64,000 bases of DNA from positions 1-64,000 of the forward strand of contig JADZBE010000030.1 in the NCBI GenBank assembly GCA_020852275.1, in the 5' to 3' direction. Source of the DNA: Phycisphaerales bacterium (GTDB taxonomy: Bacteria; Planctomycetota; Phycisphaerae; UBA1845). Each line of letters starts with the position of its first letter. The first letter of the stretch is position 1. The position numbers and the translations under genes are program-made. Positions 32,021 to 41,859 of this stretch are shown here, piece after piece. The notes beneath the pieces were generated by a model. It searched no databases and was not told where the DNA came from. It saw only the letters and a program-made list of their open reading frames with translations.

Positions 32021-34453
32021 CTAGTAGAACGCCGTTCCGACAAAGAAGCTGAAGACCTGCTCTTCGTCGTCCGGACCGGTGGAGATCGGGGCGGCCAGGT
32101 CGAACTCGATGGGGACGGGTCCGAGGAACTCGAGGTTGAGCCGCACGCCCACGCCGAGCGACGCGCGCCAGTCGCCGACCGATGGGTTCTGCTCGACGGT
32201 TCCCATGTCGGTGAACACGACGCCGCGCAGCGTTTCCCCGTAGATGGGGAAGGTGTACTCCGCGCCAAGCAGAATCATGAAGTCTCCGCCGATGGCGTTG
32301 TCGTCCAGCCCCTGCCGCGGTCCGACGCCGCGGAACTTGAAGCCGCGCAGCGAGCCGATGCCGCCGGCGTAGAAGCGCTCAAACGTCGGCGAGTCGCCGA
32401 ACAGAAGGCCCGCGTCCGCCTTCAGGGAAAGCACGTGCTTGCGCTCCTGCTCATCCACGTACACCGGGAAGTGCCGCACGTAGCCGGCGCGGGCTTCGGT
32501 GAACGTGTGGTCGCCTCCGAGCAGGCCGTATTGCTCGACGCTGAATCGCCAGCGGTCGCCGCGCGTGGGGACGAGGCGGTTGTCCGTGCGATCGAGGACG
32601 ACGGTGCCCTTCACGCTGGTCAGGAGGTTGCTGCCCTCGACCTCACGGATGTCGCGCGCGGCGAAGAGGTCGAGGTCGTCCACCTCGACGTCTTCCAGCC
32701 GCAGCGCCAGCTCGCCCGTCCAGCCCTTCAGCAGGCCTCGCTCGATGCGCTTGCCGAGGCTCGCGTAGGTTCCGACGCGTCCTTCGCTGTATCCGTCGCG
32801 GTCGCGCTCGAAGAGGAAGATGCCCGTGTCGAAACGCACCGGGACGTCCCACAGGTACGGCTCGGTGAAGTCGATGCGGAAGCGGTTGACCTCGGTGCCC
32901 GGCTGGGCGTCGATGCGCAGCCGCTGCCCGGCGCCATGGAACGCCTGAAGCTTGAAGAGTTCCGTGAGGGTCTTGGGCGTGTCGTTGATGTCGAAGTTCT
33001 TGAAGTCGATGACGAACTGCCCGACCAGCCCGGCGTTGCTGGTGACGCCGAAGCCGAAGATCAGGTCGCCGGCTCGCTCGTTCTCCTGCACGTCGATGAG
33101 GACGTCGCGCACGCCTTCCTCGTTGCCCATCGGCGTAACGCGGGCGGAGGTGAAAATCTGCGTCTGGCGCAGGCGCGTCTCGGTTTCGCGCGCTTCCGTC
33201 AGGTTGAACAGGTCGTCGGGCGGATACAGGTGGAACTCGCGGAGGATAACCTTGTCCTTCGTTCGAGTGTTGCCGCGGACCACGACGCGCCCGACGTGGA
33301 ACTGCTCGCCCTCGCTGATTTGATACGTCAGCAGCACCATGCCCGGCTGATCGGAGAACACCCGGACGGCCTTGACCTCGCGCTCGATGTACCCGATTTC
33401 TCCGTAGCGCGATTCGAACAGGGTCCGATCGGACTCGACCTTGGACTGGATCACGAACTCGCCGACCTTGGAGCGCATGAGCGACGCCAGCTCGTCGGAT
33501 GAAAAGACCGTGTTTCCCTCGAAGCGGATGGACTCGATGACGTAGCGCGTGCCTTCCTCGATCGTGAACACAACGCGGCGGTCGCCGGGCTTTTCCATGT
33601 CCTCGACGCGGAAGCCGACCTTGGCGTCCAGGAACCCCTGGTCGCGGTAGTAGCTCTGCAGCTTGGCCGCGTCCGTCTCGACCTGCTGAGGATCGAGCGT
33701 GCCGGCGCGGAAGATCCAGATGGCGGTCTTGGTCTCGATCTGCTTCCTCAGGTCGCGTTCCGGGAGCGACTGCCGACCTTCGAAGATGATCTTGCGGACC
33801 TTCACCTGCGGGCCTTCCTGAATCTTGTATTTAATCTCTCCCTGCGCGAGCGCGTCGTCGTCGTACGTGACCTCGACCTGCCCGTAGCCCTTGTCCTTGT
33901 ACAGGGCGACGATCGCGTCCTGCCCCTCCTGCACGCTGAAGCGGTCCACGGGGTCGCCCACCTTCTGCGGCACCTTGTCGCGCAGGTCGTTGTCCTTGAG
34001 TTTGGAATTGCCCTCGAAGCGGATGGCCTTGACCAGCGGGCGCTCCGCCAGGAGGAACACGACCCGCACGCCTTCGGCTTCCGGGCGGGCTTCGTAGCTC
34101 ACGGTCTGGAACCGGCCGGAGCGGACCAGGCGCGCCACGTCGCGGTCCAGCGCCGCCGTGTCGAGAGCGTCGCCGGTTTTGACGCGGACGATCTCGCGCA
34201 CATACGCCTCGCTGGTCTTGTCCAGCCCCTCGAAGGCCACGGCGACGACGGTTTGGCCGGTTTGGGCAGCGGCGGGGTCAGCCGGGGCGGCATCCTCCTG
34301 GGCGAAAGCGGGGAACCCCAGAGCAAGGAGGACAAGCCCGCACACGGGGAGGGAGGCCCGCTTGCTGCCTTCGCCCGGCGGCGGGGCATGGCGCGCCGAT
34401 GCCACCTCTCGTCTGATCGTTCCGCCGCGATAGAGAACATCTGCGTGCCGCAT
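32021..34453 (-). CDS. bamA: Outer-membrane protein assembly factor BamA
   Basis: An 810-residue BamA/Omp85, the core insertase for outer-membrane beta-barrel proteins. After a signal peptide (LPVCGLVLLALGFPAFAQED) come about five POTRA domains (residues 45-420), each starting with a VxxIxFEGN-type strand (LVKAIRFEGNSKLKDNDLRD and VIESIRFEGNTVFSSDELAS). A 16-strand barrel to the C-terminus carries the lid-lock motif GSLRGFKFRGVGPR and a terminal aromatic (VGTAFY). ATG 34453 gives a long n-region. It supports a true outer membrane in this planctomycete. No SkpA/OmpH gene follows directly. Confidence 0.92.
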   Translation of the reverse strand: MRHADVLYRGGTIRREVASARHAPPPGEGSKRASLPVCGLVLLALGFPAFAQEDAAPADPAAAQTGQTVVAVAFEGLDKTSEAYVREIVRVKTGDALDTAALDRDVARLVRSGRFQTVSYEARPEAEGVRVVFLLAERPLVKAIRFEGNSKLKDNDLRDKVPQKVGDPVDRFSVQEGQDAIVALYKDKGYGQVEVTYDDDALAQGEIKYKIQEGPQVKVRKIIFEGRQSLPERDLRKQIETKTAIWIFRAGTLDPQQVETDAAKLQSYYRDQGFLDAKVGFRVEDMEKPGDRRVVFTIEEGTRYVIESIRFEGNTVFSSDELASLMRSKVGEFVIQSKVESDRTLFESRYGEIGYIEREVKAVRVFSDQPGMVLLTYQISEGEQFHVGRVVVRGNTRTKDKVILREFHLYPPDDLFNLTEARETETRLRQTQIFTSARVTPMGNEEGVRDVLIDVQENERAGDLIFGFGVTSNAGLVGQFVIDFKNFDINDTPKTLTELFKLQAFHGAGQRLRIDAQPGTEVNRFRIDFTEPYLWDVPVRFDTGIFLFERDRDGYSEGRVGTYASLGKRIERGLLKGWTGELALRLEDVEVDDLDLFAARDIREVEGSNLLTSVKGTVVLDRTDNRLVPTRGDRWRFSVEQYGLLGGDHTFTEARAGYVRHFPVYVDEQERKHVLSLKADAGLLFGDSPTFERFYAGGIGSLRGFKFRGVGPRQGLDDNAIGGDFMILLGAEYTFPIYGETLRGVVFTDMGTVEQNPSVGDWRASLGVGVRLNLEFLGPVPIEFDLAAPISTGPDDEEQVFSFFVGTAFY

Positions 34454-34669
34454 GCCGAGCGCATCCGGAGAAAGGAAAGGGGCCACCTCGCCGGCCCCGC
34501 TGTCACACCGCGCCGGGGCGTATCCTATGAAGCTGACGCCCGGAGGGAAAGCTACGATCGAGGCGCCGGCAAGTCGCGGTCATGTCGCCTGCGTCGGCCG
34601 GGCGGCATCGCCTGGCGGTCGCGCCGCTGGACTCGATCCGCCGGCGGCGGGGTGGCATGGCCTGAAAGC

Positions 34670-35293
34670 CTACTTCGGCAGGTCGCGGAGCACCGCGCGG
34701 ACAGGGCTGGCGTCGAAGCCCACCAGCGGCAGGGGCAGGGCGATCAGCTCGTAAACGCCCGGTGTCACGCTCTCGAGCACCAGCCCTTCGAGAATGGCCA
34801 TGTCGTGCGCGAGGAATCGCTGGTGCGCGGGCAAATCCTTGGAGTGGAACAGGTCCACGCTGGGCGTGTCCAGTCCGATGAGCACGACGCCCCGGGCGTG
34901 GAGCGCGTCCACCAGCGCCGGAGCGAGGGCGGCGAAGTCTTCGTTCCAGTGATGCGGATCGGGGAAGGTGCCGGTGCGCAGGAGCACGCGCGGCTCGGTC
35001 ACTTTGGAGCTGAGATGCTCCATCCCCACGCGCACACCGCGCGGCACGGGGACGTGGATCACCTGGCAGCGGCCGAGGTAGTAGTCGAGCCGGCGCTGCT
35101 CGATCGTCGCCGCGTCCGTGCCGTAATGGCTCGGCGCGTCAGCGTGCGCCCCGACGTGAACGGTCGTCCGCAGCGTGGACAGCGTGATGTTGTGTCCGAG
35201 GTGCATGTCCAGCAGCACCTCGCGAGATGGAGGAGAGTCGCCGGGCCAGACGTTCAGCAGCGGCGAAATCGGCGGCGTGATGTCGTACAGCAT
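34670..35293 (-). CDS. Cyclase-family hydrolase (kynurenine formamidase-like)
   Basis: A 207-residue metal-dependent hydrolase of the cyclase/KynB family. It has the metal-binding motif HVGAHADAPSHY (usual form HxGTHxDxPxH), GLDTPSVDLFHSKDLPAHQ, and the C-terminal ILEGLVLESVTPGVYELIAL. KynB hydrolyses N-formylkynurenine in tryptophan breakdown; the family also contains other amidohydrolases, so the substrate is not certain, although GLDTPS and the length fit KynB well. The ATG at 35293 begins MLYDITPPISPLLNVWPGD, matching the family start. The gene stands alone. Confidence 0.82.
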   Translation of the reverse strand: MLYDITPPISPLLNVWPGDSPPSREVLLDMHLGHNITLSTLRTTVHVGAHADAPSHYGTDAATIEQRRLDYYLGRCQVIHVPVPRGVRVGMEHLSSKVTEPRVLLRTGTFPDPHHWNEDFAALAPALVDALHARGVVLIGLDTPSVDLFHSKDLPAHQRFLAHDMAILEGLVLESVTPGVYELIALPLPLVGFDASPVRAVLRDLPK

Positions 35294-35991
35294 GGCGCGT
35301 CTCCGAGCAGCGAAGTCAGTCTCGCGGAACAGGCCGAGAACGCAAGCGGGCCACGGGGCCACGCCCCACGCGCACGGAGAGAGGCGAGGCGAACCGCCGG
35401 CTGTCGGGCGCGGCACTCAGAACCCGTAGCGCCAGCGAGGGTGAGCACGCAGTAGCGAACGCAACAGGCAGAATGCAGAATGCAGAATGGAGGATTCAAC
35501 CATCAGAACGCCACACACGGGTCACGCACCTCGCAACGCTCAGCCTTCTTGCGGACGCGACGAGGAAGGACACCGCTTCCTCACAGCCGTGGCACGATGA
35601 GGGGGCGCGGCTCGGTTCGTGCGGCGGAACCGCTTCCTCGCGGGGACGGTTGGGTTCTTGCAGACGCGAGAATCCTGAAGCTGTACATTAGGATACGGCT
35701 TTCGTGGGGCCGGCAGCGCCGAATGGAATCGCCTCGGTCGCTGCACGTGGAATCGACAAGCAGGGTCATCGCCTTGTCCGAGCCGCGACCCTATGGGAGC
35801 GTTTCCGCTTCTGAGCGTCAGAAAACGCTCCCTTACGGTCGCGGCTCAGATACGCAAAGCGCTCCCGTACGGTCGCGGCACTGAACGACCAACGATGTGA
35901 TCATCCTGAGGCACTACACAGGGCAGCAGCAAACAGCGAACAGCCAGCAGCAAGCAGCCTGCGGCGAACAGCCAGCAGCGAGCAGCCATTC
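35294..35991. repeat. Repeat-filled intergenic region upstream of recJ
   Basis: No gene was recognised in about 700 bp. Contents, in order: AACCCGTAGCGCCAGCGAGG (35419), GCAGAAT x3 (35468-35488), an inverted GAGCCGCGACC...GGTCGCGGCTC pair (35781-35848) with a further CGGTCGCGGCACTG copy (35871), and a CAGCAGC/GAACAGC array (35923-35988) ending at the recJ start. Confidence 0.75.
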
Positions 35992-37716
35992 ATGTCCAAA
36001 CGCTGGATCATCGAACCCGCATGGGAAGAACGCGACGCGGCCGCGAAGCTGTGGGGCGTGCCGCCGCTGGTCGCGCAGTTGCTGCACAACCGGGGCGTGC
36101 GCGACGTCGAAGCCGCGCAGCGGTTCCTGTGTCCGTCACTGAAGGGGCTTCACGCGCCGGGGCTGCTGCCCGGCGCGATGCGCGCCGCGGAGATCATCGC
36201 TGACGCGGCAGCCGCGGGGCGCCGGATCGTCCTTTACGGCGACTACGACGTGGACGGCATCACCGGCGTGGCGATTCTGTGGCGGCTGCTGACCGCGGCG
36301 CGCGCCAATGTCGGCTTCTACGTGCCCAGTCGCTTGGACGAAGGCTATGGTCTTCATGCCGACGCGGTCTGCGCGCTGGCGGATGAAGGGGCGGAGCTGA
36401 TCGTGACCGTCGATTGCGGCGTGACGGGCGTGGAGGCGGCGGAGAGGCTCCGTACGCGCGGCGTGCCGCTGGTCATCACCGATCATCATGAGCCAGGAGC
36501 GACGCTGCCGTTCGCGGAAGCGATTGTGCATCCCGGCATGAGCGCAGCGCCCTACCCCAACCCGCACCTGAGCGGATCCGGCGTGGCATTCAAGCTGGCC
36601 TGGGCGGTCGCGCAACGCCTCTCCGGCGCGGAGCGCGTCACGCCCGAGCTGCGCGAGACCCTCATGGACTGCCTCCCGCTGGCGGCGCTGGGGACCATCG
36701 CCGACGTGGTTCCCCTCGTGGACGAGAACCGCATTCTCGCGCGGCATGGCCTCGCCATGCTGCCCGACACGCGACATGCCGGGTTGGCGGCTCTTCTGGA
36801 ATCCGCCGGGCTGAAGGACTCCACCGTCGGCGGGTTCGACGTGGGGTTCAAGCTCGCGCCGCGGCTTAATGCGGCCGGGCGCATGGGTCATGCGCGGCTC
36901 GCCGTCGAGCTTCTGACCCGTGCGACGATGGACCGCGCCCGCGAGATTGCCCGCGTGCTGGAAGGCGAGAACCGCACGCGGCAGACGGTCGAGCGCCAGG
37001 TCTTTCATCAGGCGTGCGAGCGCATCGACGCGGAGCGAATGGCCGCCGACAGCCGCCATGCCATCGTCGTCGAAGGGGAGGGCTGGCACGCCGGCGTGAT
37101 CGGCATCGTGGCGGCGCGCGTGGTCGATCGGTATCACCGCCCCGCATTCCTGATCGCGCTGGATGGCGATCGCGGACAAGGCTCGGGGCGCAGCGTGGCG
37201 GCGTTCGATCTGAATGAGGCGCTGACCGCGTGCGGCGAGCATCTGCTATCCTACGGCGGGCACGCCATGGCCGCGGGGCTGAAAATTCAAGCCGACCGCG
37301 TCGGCGCCTTCCGCGAGGCGTTCGTGCAGACGGCCAATCAGCGCCTCACGCCGACCGAGTTGCAGCCTCGGCTGGCGCTCGACGGCGTCATCGCGCTTCA
37401 GGAGTTGACGCGCGCGACCGTGGACGCGATCGACGCGATGGAGCCGTTCGGGCAGGGCAACCCGAAACCTCGCTTCGCCACCGACTGGATCGAACTTGCC
37501 GCCGAGCCGCGCGCCGTCGGGCAGGACGGGACGCACCTCCAGGCCGTGTTCCGGCAGAACGGCGCGCAGATCAAGGCGATCGGGTTCGGGCTGGCGGGTC
37601 ACCTGGAGGATTTGAAGCAGCATCGCCGCTGCCGGGCGGCGGTGGAGCCGATGATCAGCCGGTTCAACGGGCGCGAGAGCGTCGAGATGCGCCTGCTGGA
37701 CTTGCAATTCGAGTGA
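35992..37716 (+). CDS. recJ: Single-stranded-DNA-specific exonuclease RecJ
   Basis: A 574-residue RecJ, a 5'-to-3' ssDNA exonuclease of recombination and mismatch repair. DHH-family motifs are intact: GDYDVDGITG at 83-92, VTVDCGVTG at 139-147, and DHHEP at 164-168. GTIADVVPLVDENR and the DHHA1 signature GGHAMAAGLKI follow, with a C-terminal OB-like part (RAVGQDGTHLQAVFRQNG). Length is standard for RecJ (about 560-580). The ATG at 35992 directly follows a CAGCAGC/GAACAGC repeat array, so no convincing ribosome site remains. Confidence 0.93.
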   Translation: MSKRWIIEPAWEERDAAAKLWGVPPLVAQLLHNRGVRDVEAAQRFLCPSLKGLHAPGLLPGAMRAAEIIADAAAAGRRIVLYGDYDVDGITGVAILWRLLTAARANVGFYVPSRLDEGYGLHADAVCALADEGAELIVTVDCGVTGVEAAERLRTRGVPLVITDHHEPGATLPFAEAIVHPGMSAAPYPNPHLSGSGVAFKLAWAVAQRLSGAERVTPELRETLMDCLPLAALGTIADVVPLVDENRILARHGLAMLPDTRHAGLAALLESAGLKDSTVGGFDVGFKLAPRLNAAGRMGHARLAVELLTRATMDRAREIARVLEGENRTRQTVERQVFHQACERIDAERMAADSRHAIVVEGEGWHAGVIGIVAARVVDRYHRPAFLIALDGDRGQGSGRSVAAFDLNEALTACGEHLLSYGGHAMAAGLKIQADRVGAFREAFVQTANQRLTPTELQPRLALDGVIALQELTRATVDAIDAMEPFGQGNPKPRFATDWIELAAEPRAVGQDGTHLQAVFRQNGAQIKAIGFGLAGHLEDLKQHRRCRAAVEPMISRFNGRESVEMRLLDLQFE

Positions 37717-37940
37717 GGGTGGGGCAAGGTGGTCGGGCGCGGTCGATCGCCGCAGCCGCCGGAAGGGTCCGGCGAGTCGCCAACCTCGTGCGCCGAGGCG
37801 TGTCATGTCCGCAGGCCGCATCCCGAACTGCGCCGTTGACGAAGCGGGGCCCGACCGAGCCGCGCCCGTGGTCTAGCGGGGTACGGCTGAGCCGCGCCCG
37901 TCAGGAAGCGAACCGGGATCGCACCGGCAAACGGTCGCGA
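37717..37940. repeat. Repeat copies between recJ and the channel gene
   Basis: Short spacer containing GAGCCGCGCCCGTNNNG-type copies (37857 and 37890), variants of the GAGCCGCGACCGTNAGGG family. The reading frame of the downstream gene stays open through it by chance of high GC, but nothing looks conserved. Confidence 0.5.
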
Positions 37941-40900
37941 ATGCTGCAACGACGCATGGTGTACGGTACGGAAAAACAGCCGCGGTGTTGGAAACCATGC
38001 CGCAAGCCCATCCCGTGCAAGGGTGAGGACAAGGCGGGTCGCTCGCTGCGCGCGTCACGTCTGCGTCCCGCGCTGGCCCTGTCGCTGGCCTGTGGGTTCG
38101 CAGTCATCGCGCTCGCGCAACAGAACAACAACACTCCGCCGCCGCCTTCATCCGGCGCGGCGATCGACGTCGCGTCGATGGAGCAGGAGATCAAGCGCGT
38201 CACGGATTCCTCCGCCCTGGATGAGAGCCTGAAAGCAAAGGTCCTCTCCCTTTACGATGAGGCGCTGGCGGATCTGCGGCTGGCCGAGCAGTGGGAGACG
38301 CGCGGCGCCGGCTTTGTGCAGGCGATGGAGGAGGCGCCGGCGCGGCTGAAGACGCTGCGCGAGGAACTGGCCAAGCCGCCGACGGAGGTTAAGCCGGAAG
38401 CCCCGACCGGCGCGGCGCTCGCCGATCTGGAACTGATCGTCACGCAGCAGCAGGCCGCGCTGAAATCCGCCCGCGACGAGCTGGACGCCGTGGACAAGGA
38501 GCGCGTCGAGCGGACGGATCGCGCCCCGAAAATCCAGGAGGAACTGGTCAAGGCGCGGCAGGACCTCGAGGCGGCGCGAGCGGTTGCTGCGACCGCTTCG
38601 CCGGAGGAGTCGACCGCCCTGACCCGCGCGCGTCAACTTCGACAGCAGGCGCGACAGAAACTGCTCGAGGAGCAGGTGGCCGCGCTGGAGAAGGAAGGAC
38701 CCAGCTACGCGGCGCGCGGCGACTTGCTCACCGCCCGCGCCGACTCCGCCGCCCGGAAGATGCAGCAGGCCGAGTCGTCGCTGAAGGCGTGGCAGGAGTT
38801 CGTCAACCGGTTCCGTCAGGAGGAGGCGGAGCAGGCGGCTCGGGCCGCGTTGCAGAAGCAGATGGAGGCCGCCCGCAAACACCCCATCGTACAGCCGCTG
38901 GCGGACCACAACGCCCGGCTCGCCGAGCGGCGCAAGGACATCGCCGCGCGCATCGAATCGGCCACGGGCGTGCTCAACGGCGTCAGCAACGACCTCAAGC
39001 GCTACACCGACGAGCTGGCGGGCATCACCAAGAAGGTCAAGGCCGTCGGTTTGACGCCGGACCTGGGGCAATATCTGCGGCGCCAGCGGGCAAGCCTCCC
39101 GCGGGTCAAGCCGCACCGTGACGCTGTGGCGTTGCGCGAGCGCGAGAACGCGGCCGTACTCGTCGAGTCGTACACGCTGGAGGACGAGCGCGTCGCGCTG
39201 CGCGATCTCGACGCGCGCATCGCGGAGCTGACGGCCGGACTGGAGACGCCGTTGCCGGACCGCGAGCTGGCAGATGTCCGTGCGGCCGCGCGGGAACTGC
39301 TCACCGACCGCCGCGGACTGCTCGACGACCTGCTGAAGGACTACACGTCGTACTCCGAGCTGCTCTCCGTCCAGCTCAACCCCACGCAGCGCCTCTTGAT
39401 CTCCAAACTCGAGGAGTATTCCGAGTACATCGACCGCCGCGTGCTGTGGGTGCGCAGCACGGGCTGGCCGGCGCTGAGCGACCTGCGCACGGCGTGGATG
39501 GCGATCTGGGACATCACGCTGCCGGAACGGTGGCGGGGGCTGGTGAAGAATTTCCTGACCTCGCTGCGCCGCGAGCCGGAGGCCGTGGGCAACGCATCCG
39601 GCGCGGCGATCGCCCTGCTGCTCCTGGTGCTGTTGCGTCGTCCGCTGGTGCGACGGTTGCGCGCCTGCGGCGAAGAGGCGCAGCGCCGCGGGCAGACGTC
39701 GTTTGCACCGACGCTTCGGGCGATGCTGCTGACGATCCCGCTGGCCGCGACGGAAGCGATGATCCTCTGGGGGGCCGCCAGCGTGCTGGAGATCGTGCCG
39801 GAGCTGAATCAGTACACGTTGGCGACGGCGTACGCGCTGAAGCGCACGGCATTCGTCATGGCGGCGCTGGAGCTGTTTCGCAACATCTGCCGCCCGGAGG
39901 GTCTGGGCGAGCTGCACTTCGACTGGCCCGTGCGCGCGCTGCGCGTGGCGCGGCGGCAGATCTTCTGGCTGAAACTGCTGTGGATCCCGCTGCTGTGGGT
40001 GAACGCGACCGTGGACCGCATCGACGACGACGCCTGGCAGTCGGCGCTGGGGCGACTGAGCTTCATCCTGCGGCAGGCGGTCTTCGCCGTGCTGATCTAC
40101 CGCGTGTTCCGGCGGCGCGGCGGCGTGCTGCAGGAGTCGCTGGCGGCGCGTGCCGCGACGTGGCCCGTGCGGCTCTATCGAATCTGGTTTCCGCTTGTCG
40201 TGGGGCTGCCGCTGCTGATGGCCGCCCTGGCCATCCCGGGCTACTACTACACCGCGATGCACCTGACGCCGCGGCTGGTGTTTACGCTGCCGATGGCGCT
40301 GACGCTGGTGCTGGTTAACGCCCTTGCGCTGCGCGCGCTGATCCTCTCCCACCGCAAGCTGGCGATGGACCAGGCGCGCAAACGGCGCGCGGCGATGAAC
40401 GAAGCGGCCGCCACCGACGCCGCGCCCCCCGAGCCGGAGCCGGAGCAGTTGCTCACCAGCCTCAGCGAGCAGACGCGGACCATGCTCCGGCTGGTGCTCA
40501 GCGTCGTCTTCGTCGCCGGGCTGTGGTTCGTCTGGGTGGACGTGCTTCCCGCACTGCGCGCGCTGGACGATGTCGTCCTTTGGTCCTCGACGGTGACCAC
40601 GACCCAGGAAGTGCCCGTTCCGGACGGTTCGCCGCGCATGCAGACGCTCACCACCGTGGAGCACGTGACGCTGCGCCACCTGCTCGTCTCCGTGGTCACG
40701 ATCCTGCTGGCGCTCGCCGCGTATCGCAACCTGCCCGGTCTCATGGAGCTGATCCTGCTGCAGCGCCTCCCGCTCAAGCCCGGCTCGCGCTTCGCCATCA
40801 CCACCGTGACGCGCTACATCATCGTCGTCATTGGCGTCATCGGCGCCTTCCAGAACGTCGGCATCACCTGGGACAAGTACCAGTGGCTGGTGGCCGCGTT

Positions 40901-41501
40901 GTCCGTCGGCATCGGCTTCGGGCTTCAGGAGATCGTCGCCAACTTCATCTCGGGTCTGATCATTCTGATCGAGCGCCCGATCCGCCTCGGCGACCTCGTG
41001 ACCGTCGGCGACGTGGAGGGCAAAGTCACGCGCATCCAGATTCGCGCCACGACGATCACCGACTGGGACCACCGCGATCTCGTCGTGCCCAACAAGGACT
41101 TCATCACCGGCCGGCTGATCAACTGGACGCTGACCGATCCCATCACGCGCATCGTCATCCCCGTGGGCGTCGCCTACGGATCGGACACGGACCTCGCGCG
41201 CAAGCTGCTGCTGGACGTCGCCGGCGCGTGCCCGCACGTGCTGGCCGACCCGCCGCCCAGCGCGGTGTTCCACGGCTTTGGGGACAGCACGCTCAACCTC
41301 GCACTGCGCATTCACGTGGCCAACCGAGACCTGTGGGCCGAGATCATGAACGACCTGAACACGAGGATCGACCGGGAGTTCCGCCGCGCGAAGATCGAGA
41401 TGGCCTTCCCGCAGCGCGACGTGCATATCCGCTCGATTGCCGGACCGGTCACGCTGGGCCGCGACGCAGAGCCGCCGCGCCCCGGCGCCGGCGCGCGATG
41501 A
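37941..41501 (+). CDS. Large mechanosensitive channel of the MscS/MscK family
   Basis: A 1186-residue MscS-superfamily channel that opens under membrane tension to release solutes during osmotic downshock. It has a signal peptide (RLRPALALSLACGFAVIALA), a long periplasmic coiled-coil domain to about residue 530 rich in Glu/Arg/Ala helices, and roughly ten transmembrane helices. The MscS core follows with pore helix SVGIGFGLQEIVANFISGLI, the beta domain ERPIRLGDLVTVGDVEGKV and VVPNKDFITGRLINW. The size and layout match MscK/KefA. I place the start at ATG 37941 (or 37956); upstream open frame shows no conserved features. Confidence 0.85.
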   Translation: MLQRRMVYGTEKQPRCWKPCRKPIPCKGEDKAGRSLRASRLRPALALSLACGFAVIALAQQNNNTPPPPSSGAAIDVASMEQEIKRVTDSSALDESLKAKVLSLYDEALADLRLAEQWETRGAGFVQAMEEAPARLKTLREELAKPPTEVKPEAPTGAALADLELIVTQQQAALKSARDELDAVDKERVERTDRAPKIQEELVKARQDLEAARAVAATASPEESTALTRARQLRQQARQKLLEEQVAALEKEGPSYAARGDLLTARADSAARKMQQAESSLKAWQEFVNRFRQEEAEQAARAALQKQMEAARKHPIVQPLADHNARLAERRKDIAARIESATGVLNGVSNDLKRYTDELAGITKKVKAVGLTPDLGQYLRRQRASLPRVKPHRDAVALRERENAAVLVESYTLEDERVALRDLDARIAELTAGLETPLPDRELADVRAAARELLTDRRGLLDDLLKDYTSYSELLSVQLNPTQRLLISKLEEYSEYIDRRVLWVRSTGWPALSDLRTAWMAIWDITLPERWRGLVKNFLTSLRREPEAVGNASGAAIALLLLVLLRRPLVRRLRACGEEAQRRGQTSFAPTLRAMLLTIPLAATEAMILWGAASVLEIVPELNQYTLATAYALKRTAFVMAALELFRNICRPEGLGELHFDWPVRALRVARRQIFWLKLLWIPLLWVNATVDRIDDDAWQSALGRLSFILRQAVFAVLIYRVFRRRGGVLQESLAARAATWPVRLYRIWFPLVVGLPLLMAALAIPGYYYTAMHLTPRLVFTLPMALTLVLVNALALRALILSHRKLAMDQARKRRAAMNEAAATDAAPPEPEPEQLLTSLSEQTRTMLRLVLSVVFVAGLWFVWVDVLPALRALDDVVLWSSTVTTTQEVPVPDGSPRMQTLTTVEHVTLRHLLVSVVTILLALAAYRNLPGLMELILLQRLPLKPGSRFAITTVTRYIIVVIGVIGAFQNVGITWDKYQWLVAALSVGIGFGLQEIVANFISGLIILIERPIRLGDLVTVGDVEGKVTRIQIRATTITDWDHRDLVVPNKDFITGRLINWTLTDPITRIVIPVGVAYGSDTDLARKLLLDVAGACPHVLADPPPSAVFHGFGDSTLNLALRIHVANRDLWAEIMNDLNTRIDREFRRAKIEMAFPQRDVHIRSIAGPVTLGRDAEPPRPGAGAR

Positions 41502-41859
41502 CGTCTCCTGTCCGCTGGTTGCCGTGAACGTAGCGATTACGGGGCAGGATCCATGCTGGAGAAGGCAGTGCGCCGAAGAAGCGGCGGGTCTTGCGCGCCG
41601 CGCGATCCGCGGTTTTGAAGGAAGCCCACGCGGGATCCGGGCTGCAGCGATGCCGCCCAGTGGCTTGGGTGACTTCGCGTTAAAGGTACGCCAGCCCCAG
41701 AGCGAGAATGACGCGGCGAGTGGCACGCAGGGTGGCACGGTCAACGGTACTCCGTTGGCCGTGGTCTTGCCCCATTCGTCACGGCCTGGCGAGTACGCCA
41801 GATCGTGCCGCCCCGCCTCTATCGCGGGAATGACGAGCGTCGCCTTTCACCACGGACTG
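41502..41859. other. Intergenic region with a partial dispersed repeat
   Basis: 358 bp with no gene recognised. GCGGGAATGACGAGCGTCGC then CTTTCACCACGGACTGCTA (41823-41862) is a partial copy of the family also seen at 52238-52275 and 54785-54825. Confidence 0.55.

Noticed and set aside
37230..37940. An upstream extension of the MscK-like gene overlapping recJ
   Set aside because: The extended part is Arg-rich, overlaps recJ in another frame, and the signal peptide lies after 37941.
38148..41744. A roughly 1200-codon open frame opposite to the MscK-like gene
   Set aside because: Antisense shadow; the plus strand has the signal peptide, membrane helices and MscS core.
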